A DNA stretch of 64,000 bases, taken from the NCBI RefSeq assembly GCF_008364825.1, contig NZ_VTTO01000009.1, positions 186,001-250,000 of the forward strand, written 5' to 3'. A program made the position numbers and the translations under genes. Source of the DNA: Azospirillum sp. B21 (GTDB lineage Bacteria; Pseudomonadota; Alphaproteobacteria; Azospirillales; Azospirillaceae). Below, piece after piece: positions 59,559 through 64,000 of this stretch (position 1 is the first letter of the stretch; the number at the start of each line of letters is the position of its first letter). A model generated the notes under the pieces. It made no database searches and was not told the origin of the DNA. It worked only from the letters and a program-made list of their open reading frames with translations.

Positions 59559-60272
59559 TTGCGGCTGCTGCTGATCGAAGACAACCGCCGGCTCGCGTCC
59601 CTGACCGCGGAGGGGCTGCGCAAGGCCGGCTTCGCCATCGATCTCGTCCACAATGCGGAGGAGGCGTCGGCTGCCCTGGCGGTCGCAGTCTTCGACGCCG
59701 TGCTGCTCGACCTCGGCCTGCCCGATGCCGACGGGCTGACTCTGCTGTCCGCCCTGCGGGCGAAGGCCGACACCACCCCGGTGCTGATCCTGACTGCCCG
59801 CGACACGGTCGACGACCGGGTGCGGGGCCTCAACCTGGGGGCGGACGATTACCTGCTGAAGCCCTTCGCATTGGAAGAGCTGGTGGCGCGCATCCGCGCC
59901 CTGCTGCGGCGGCCGGGGGCGGCGCTGGGAATGGTGCTGCAGACCGGGAACATCGCCTTCGATTCGGCCAGCCGGCTGGCAACCGTCGGCGGCCAGCCGC
60001 TGGACCTCAGCCGTCGCGAGCTGGACGCGCTGGAATTGCTGCTGCGTCGTGCCGGCCGCGTGGTGTCGAAAGCAGCACTGGAAAACGGCCTCTACGGCTT
60101 CGGCGAGGAGGTCGGCTCCAACGCGGTGGAGGTGCTGATCCACCGGCTGCGCAAGCGGCTGCAGGCGGCGGGCGCCAGCGCCGGCGTCCAGACCCTGCGC
60201 GGCATCGGCTATATCCTGATCGAGAACCCGCCCGGAGCCGGTGCGGGCAGCGGCGTGGAAAGCGGCGGATGA
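59559..60272 (+). CDS. OmpR/PhoB-type response regulator
   Basis: 237 residues, starting at a TTG preceded by GGAAGG. The receiver domain has Asp7-Asn8, the phosphoacceptor Asp51 in VLLDLGLPDADG, Thr/Lys of VLILTARD and LLKPF. The C-terminal winged-helix Trans_reg_C domain includes LSRRELDALELLLRRAGRVV and SNAVEVLIHRLRKRL. The linker is short and the tail Gly-rich. The overall pattern resembles QseB/PmrA-type regulators. It overlaps the kinase gene by four bases (ATGA), and the pair is a standard two-component operon. Confidence 0.92.
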   Translation: MRLLLIEDNRRLASLTAEGLRKAGFAIDLVHNAEEASAALAVAVFDAVLLDLGLPDADGLTLLSALRAKADTTPVLILTARDTVDDRVRGLNLGADDYLLKPFALEELVARIRALLRRPGAALGMVLQTGNIAFDSASRLATVGGQPLDLSRRELDALELLLRRAGRVVSKAALENGLYGFGEEVGSNAVEVLIHRLRKRLQAAGASAGVQTLRGIGYILIENPPGAGAGSGVESGG

Positions 60273-61690
60273 CCGGCAGGCAGCCGCCCTCCCTGATGGC
60301 CGCCATCGCGCGCTGGCTCGTTCTGGTCACGCTGCTGGCGGTCGCGACCACGGCGCTGCTGCTCTATGTCGAATTCAAGGGCACTCACGACCGGATGCGC
60401 CAGCGCACCTTGTCCGGCGTCGCCCGCATGATCGAGAAGGCGGCGCGCGGACCGGACGACCGGCTCGTCACCGTCCTGCCCGACTCCGTCCGCGCGATGC
60501 TGCGGGTGAACGCCGCATCCTTCGCCATCGTCGATGGGGACGGCCGGCTGCTCCTCGGCTCCGACGGGGTGTCGGGCCCGCTCGACCCCACCGGCTCCGA
60601 CCGGTCTCACGCCGTCTTCCGGGTGCCGGCGCGCGACGGCGAACCGGCGCTCTACGGGCTGAGCCGCCGCATCGAGATCGACGGCCGCCGCCTGTGGATC
60701 CAGGTGGTCTCCGGCGAGGAGGAGTTGCACATCGAGTGGCTGCTGGAGGAATTCGTCGAGCATTTCGGCTGGATCTGGCTGCCCTTCGCCCTGGTTCTGA
60801 TCCTGGTCAACCTCGTCATCATCCATCGCGGACTGCGGCCCCTGCGCCGGGCATCGGCCGGCGCCGCCGCGATCGGACCGGACAGCGTGTCGGAGCGCCT
60901 GCCGGAAGAGGGCATGCCGCGCGAGGTCCTGCCGCTGGTCCGCGCGGTGAACCAGGCGCTGGACCGGCTGGAGGCCGGCTATCGCGCCCAGCGCAGCTTC
61001 ATCGCCGACGCCGCGCACGAATTGCGCACGCCGCTGGCCGTCCTGGACGCGCATCTGGCGCTGATCGGCACGCCCGGTGCCCCGATCCGGGCGGATGTGG
61101 CCGGCATGACCCGGCTGGTGGACCAGCTGCTCGACCTCGCCCGGCTGGACGCCTTGCGGATCGCGCCGGGCGACAGCGTCGACCTGACCGCGCTCGCGGT
61201 GGAGGTCGCGACCCACATCGCCCCGCTGTCCTTGGCCAGGCGCCGCGGGATCGAGGTCGTCGGACGGGAGGACCCCCTGCCGGTACGCGGCGTCCATGAC
61301 CCGCTGTTCCGCGCCCTGCGCAACCTCGTGGAGAACGCCGTCTGCCACGCCCCCGCCGACAGCACGGTCAGCATCGAGGTGGCGGTCTCCGCCACGGGTG
61401 AACCGCTGCTGCGGGTGATCGACCGTGGTCCCGGAATTCCGCCGGCCCTTCGTTCCCGCGTCTTCGAACGTTTCTGGCAGGGCGGCCGCGACCAGAGCAC
61501 GGAGCGTACGGACTCCGGCGGCGCCGGGCTCGGGCTTTCCATCGTCGCGCGCACCATGGCCGCGCATGGCGGCAGCGTCGCCATCTCCGACACGCCGGGC
61601 GGCGGCACCACCTTCACCCTGCGCTTTCCCCTCCAGCTGCGGCGAACTGACGCAGAGACGGCCAAAGCCGACGCGGCGGGCGGCCTGTAA
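60269..61690 (+). CDS. Sensor histidine kinase, QseC/PmrB-like
   Basis: 473 residues. A membrane segment at about 10-32 is followed by a periplasmic domain of about 130 residues, then a second membrane segment (about 168-190), a HAMP-like linker, and the dimerisation domain with the autophosphorylated His250 in AAHELRTPLAVL. The catalytic ATPase has NLVENAVCHAPADSTV (N box), VIDRGPGIP (G1), ERFWQGGRDQS (F box) and GGAGLGLSIVARTM (G2). The signal detected is unknown; cytochrome b561 downstream may suggest a redox or membrane-stress signal. Confidence 0.92.
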   Translation: MTGRQPPSLMAAIARWLVLVTLLAVATTALLLYVEFKGTHDRMRQRTLSGVARMIEKAARGPDDRLVTVLPDSVRAMLRVNAASFAIVDGDGRLLLGSDGVSGPLDPTGSDRSHAVFRVPARDGEPALYGLSRRIEIDGRRLWIQVVSGEEELHIEWLLEEFVEHFGWIWLPFALVLILVNLVIIHRGLRPLRRASAGAAAIGPDSVSERLPEEGMPREVLPLVRAVNQALDRLEAGYRAQRSFIADAAHELRTPLAVLDAHLALIGTPGAPIRADVAGMTRLVDQLLDLARLDALRIAPGDSVDLTALAVEVATHIAPLSLARRRGIEVVGREDPLPVRGVHDPLFRALRNLVENAVCHAPADSTVSIEVAVSATGEPLLRVIDRGPGIPPALRSRVFERFWQGGRDQSTERTDSGGAGLGLSIVARTMAAHGGSVAISDTPGGGTTFTLRFPLQLRRTDAETAKADAAGGL

Positions 61691-61753
61691 GCGGCACGTA
61701 AGCTTGGCGGTCTAGACCGGACGGCGACTCTCCCCTCCATCCGGAGCATCGCC

Positions 61754-62320
61754 ATGACCGTCACCGCCTACAGTCCGGCCCAGAAATCCCTGCACTGGCT
61801 GATCGCCCTTCTCATCGTCGGCCTCTACCTGCTGACCTTCGGCGAGGAGTTCTACGAACGCGGACACCCGATGCGCGCCACGATCTGGTGGCTGCACATC
61901 TCCTTCGGCCTCCTTCTGCTCGGGCTGGTCCTGGCGCGGCTGGGGCTGCGCCTTGTCCGCGGCATCCCCGCATTGCCACCCACCATGACGCCGGCCGAAC
62001 GCGGCGCGTCCCATCTGGTTCATCTGGGGCTCTACGCCCTGATGCTGGCGGTCCCGCTGATCGGGGTGGTGCTGACCTGGCTGCGCGGCGACACGCTGAC
62101 CTTCTTCGGCCTCTTCTCCATTCCGTCACCGGTCGCCGCCGACCGCACGCTGGGCCGGTCGGTGAAGGAAATTCACGAACTTGCCGCCAACCTGATCCTT
62201 GCCCTGGCCGCCCTGCATATGGCCGCCGCGCTGTGGCACCATCTCGTCCGCCGCGACGGCGTGCTCGGACGTATGCTGCCTGACCGGCAGGCCGACCGGG
62301 AAACCGGCCTCGCCGACTGA
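61754..62320 (+). CDS. Cytochrome b561
   Basis: A 188-residue di-haem inner-membrane cytochrome with four membrane segments. Candidate haem-ligating histidines appear in KSLHWLIAL, WLHISFGLLLLG, LVHLGLYALML and HMAAALWHHLV, the arrangement of bacterial cytochrome b561 (CybB family), which oxidises quinol and may reduce superoxide. GGAG precedes the ATG, and the gene lies 64 bases downstream of the kinase gene, so it is likely a target of, or coexpressed with, that two-component system. Confidence 0.9.
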   Translation: MTVTAYSPAQKSLHWLIALLIVGLYLLTFGEEFYERGHPMRATIWWLHISFGLLLLGLVLARLGLRLVRGIPALPPTMTPAERGASHLVHLGLYALMLAVPLIGVVLTWLRGDTLTFFGLFSIPSPVAADRTLGRSVKEIHELAANLILALAALHMAAALWHHLVRRDGVLGRMLPDRQADRETGLAD

Positions 62321-62417
62321 CGCGAAACGCCCCTCTCCAAAAGCGCGAGCAGGACCTCTGTGCGCTCGCGCGTCGAGAGGCTATAGTCATCGTCATACAG
62401 ATGCATGGCGATGATCG

Positions 62418-63320
62418 ATGGCAGGACGGAAGACGACGGGACGAGGCAGGAAAGCCGGAAGCGCGGGAAGCGGAGCGGAAATGGACGATGCCGGCCCGAC
62501 CGCCGGCCTCCTGCCATTTCCGGACATGCTGGCCTCGCACGCCGGTGCCGGGCCTGCCTCGACCGCATCGCTGCCGGATATGGAAGATGGCGAGTCCGCC
62601 GATGGGCCCGCCGATGGGCCCGCCGACGGCGATCCCCATTATCTGGACCACCGCAACCGCCTGCGCCGCCGCTTCCTCGACCGCGGACCCGACGCGCTGG
62701 AGGATTACGAGCTGCTGGAGATGGTGCTGTTCGCCGTCAGCCCGCGGCGCGACGTGAAGCCGCTGGCCAAGCTGCTGATCCGGACCTTCGGCAACCTGTG
62801 GGGCGTGGTCAACGCACCGCCGGAACGGCTGCGCGGGCTGAAGGCGGAGGGCGTGTCGCTCGGCACCGACAACGCCGTCACCGCGGTCCGCATCGTCGGG
62901 GCCGCCGCCCTGCGCGCCCTGCAGCAGCGAGTGATCGACCGGCCGGTTCTGGCCTCCTGGCAGGCGCTGATCGACTATTGCTCCGCCGCCATGGCGCATG
63001 AGCCGACGGAGCAGTTCCGCCTGCTGTTCCTCGACCGCAAGAACACGCTGATCGCCGACGAGGTGCAGCAGCGCGGCACCATCGACCACACCCCGGTCTA
63101 TCCGCGCGAGGTGGTGAAGCGGGCGCTGGAGCTGTCGGCGGCCGCCGTAATCCTGGTCCACAACCACCCATCCGGCGATCCCACCCCCAGCCGGGCCGAC
63201 ATCGAGATGACCAAGGAGATCGTGCGCGCCGCCAATGCCGTTGGGCTGATCGTCCACGACCATCTGGTGATCGGCAAGGGCGGGCGCCACACCAGCTTCA
63301 AGGCCCAGCGCCTGCTGTGA
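62418..63320 (+). CDS. radC: RadC-family JAMM-type protein
   Basis: A 300-residue protein. A disordered N-terminal extension (about residues 1-70, including the short DNA-encoded repeat ADGPADGPADG) precedes the helix-hairpin-helix-like UPF0758 N-domain (LEDYELLEMVLFAVSPRRD) and the JAMM/MPN+ domain. The metal motif is intact: HNHPSGDPTPSRAD with His248 and His250, and GLIVHDHLVIGKGG nearby. RadC was named as a DNA repair protein, but the function is unsettled; it is not the RecA-like factor originally assumed. It is a single gene between cytochrome b561 and the DUF882 gene. Confidence 0.88.
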   Translation: MAGRKTTGRGRKAGSAGSGAEMDDAGPTAGLLPFPDMLASHAGAGPASTASLPDMEDGESADGPADGPADGDPHYLDHRNRLRRRFLDRGPDALEDYELLEMVLFAVSPRRDVKPLAKLLIRTFGNLWGVVNAPPERLRGLKAEGVSLGTDNAVTAVRIVGAAALRALQQRVIDRPVLASWQALIDYCSAAMAHEPTEQFRLLFLDRKNTLIADEVQQRGTIDHTPVYPREVVKRALELSAAAVILVHNHPSGDPTPSRADIEMTKEIVRAANAVGLIVHDHLVIGKGGRHTSFKAQRLL

Positions 63321-63436
63321 ACGGCGGAAGCCCTCTGCTTTCCGTGCAGCCGGGCCATGCTCCGCCACTTTGCAATTGCGAATCGCTCTCCATTTTGTTG
63401 ACGTGACGGTGCCCTGCTGAAAGACCCGCCCCCTTC

Positions 63437-64000
63437 ATGTCCTCCTCGCCCCTCTCCCTGAAGCGCCGCAGCCTGCTGATCGGCTGCGGAGCGCTTGTCC
63501 TGATGTCGGACCGCGCGCTGGCCGCGCCCGCGGCACCCCGCCGCCTCAGCCTCAGGAACCAGCACACCGGCGAGACGTTCGAGGGGCCCTACCGCGACGC
63601 CTCCGGTCCGCTGCCCGATGCGATGGCCGACCTCTCCAAGCTGCTGCGCGACCACCGCGCCAACAAGGAGGGGCCGATCGACGTCGGCACGCTCGATTTC
63701 CTCGCCGACATCATGGAGGCGGTCGGGCAGAGCAAGGCCACCATCCTGTCGGCCTTCCGCACGCCGGAAACCAACGCCATGCTGGCCGCGCGCAGCCTGG
63801 GCGTGGCGGAGCACAGCCAGCATCTGCTGGGCCGCGCGCTGGACATCACCCTCCCCTCGCGCCTGCCCGATGCGCATCGCAGCGCGCTGGAGCTCAAGCG
63901 TGGCGGCGTCGGCTGGTATCCGCGCTCGCATTTCCTGCACATCGACACCGGGCCGCTGCGCAACTGGGAGATGTTCGGGCAGAATCTGGACGGGCTGTTC
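63437..64000 (+). CDS. DUF882/YcbK-like exported protein (cut by window end)
   Basis: At least 188 residues; the 3' end lies beyond 64000. The N-terminus has RRSLLIGCGALVLMSDRALA, with paired Arg and a hydrophobic stretch, compatible with a Tat- or Sec-dependent signal. The mature part matches DUF882 (a peptidase M15 relative): SAFRTPETNAMLAARSLGVA, HSQHLLGRALDITLP and GWYPRSHFLHIDTGPLRNW, which hold the candidate zinc ligands His and Asp. It probably cleaves or binds peptidoglycan peptides. TTGACG-like promoter elements may lie near 63395 but are not certain. Confidence 0.85.
   Translation, partial: MSSSPLSLKRRSLLIGCGALVLMSDRALAAPAAPRRLSLRNQHTGETFEGPYRDASGPLPDAMADLSKLLRDHRANKEGPIDVGTLDFLADIMEAVGQSKATILSAFRTPETNAMLAARSLGVAEHSQHLLGRALDITLPSRLPDAHRSALELKRGGVGWYPRSHFLHIDTGPLRNWEMFGQNLDGLF

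Noticed and set aside
62173..62568. Minus-strand ORF starting MHLYDDDYSLSTRERTEV opposite cytochrome b561 and the radC 5' end
   Set aside because: The first 30 residues look protein-like, but the frame runs on into the antisense of cytochrome b561, and no ribosome-binding site or terminator supports it.
63364..63377. Near-palindrome TTTGCAATTGCGAA related to the TTTGCATTTTGCAAA motif
   Set aside because: It is imperfect and isolated, so a link to the repeats near position 100 is speculative.

Overview
The window is a very GC-rich chromosomal segment (G+C roughly two thirds or more by eye), densely coded on both strands with strong G/C third-position bias. Gene content and order point to an alphaproteobacterium of the Rhodospirillales, most likely Azospirillum or a close relative. 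The grounds are the ffh-rpsP-rimM-trmD-rplS and rpmH-rnpA-yidD-yidC-engB blocks, a Pcs-type phosphatidylcholine synthase, a DUF2336 protein paired with a GGDEF protein, and the style of short palindromic intergenic repeats. The genus is an inference from these features, not from a database match. No rRNA, tRNA, CRISPR array, prophage or complete insertion sequence is visible.

Layout. 1-2.9 kb: a small repeat-containing gene, a predicted 20-residue membrane microprotein, a multi-hairpin RNA candidate, otsB, and two small genes (one secreted). 3.0-11.4 kb: prfB with its programmed +1 frameshift, an MBOAT O-acyltransferase with an SGNH-like partner, PBP1A, and an AMIN-domain amidase. 11.4-15.9 kb: rne with a long leader and a repetitive tail, then greB. 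16-18 kb: thiC behind a TPP riboswitch. 18-25.2 kb: a long minus-strand run from rpmH to a CorA-type transporter, including argB. 25.2-28.9 kb: the ffh/rpsP/rimM/trmD/rplS block. 29-35 kb: a large pentapeptide-repeat protein, a J-domain protein, a secreted protein, a DUF2336 protein and a PAS/GAF/GGDEF cyclase. 35-39.4 kb: a HAD nucleotidase, dapD, a HicAB toxin-antitoxin pair, dapE and a membrane protein.

39.5-50 kb: cobT, a transglycosylase, a long acyl-CoA dehydrogenase, a hydroxyacid-oxoacid transhydrogenase, a giant DUF2339 membrane protein, a DUF72 protein and phosphatidylcholine synthase. 50-54.7 kb: glycolate oxidase glcDEF (glcE carries an in-frame palindromic repeat insertion) and rpmJ. 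54.7-59.5 kb: a locally AT-rich stretch, two convergent tricarboxylate-type (Bug/TctC) binding proteins sharing a terminator, an RraA/LigK-family aldolase and a D-2-hydroxyacid dehydrogenase; together these look like an organic-acid uptake and catabolism locus. 59.5-64 kb: a two-component system, cytochrome b561, radC and a truncated DUF882/YcbK protein.

Most of the window is housekeeping: translation, protein export, cell wall, lysine and arginine synthesis, thiamine and cobalamin. The least explained items are the 20-residue microprotein, the minus-strand hairpin RNA near 1.1 kb, the repeat inserted in glcE, the HicAB pair lodged between dapD and dapE, and the AT-rich stretch upstream of the convergent TctC genes.
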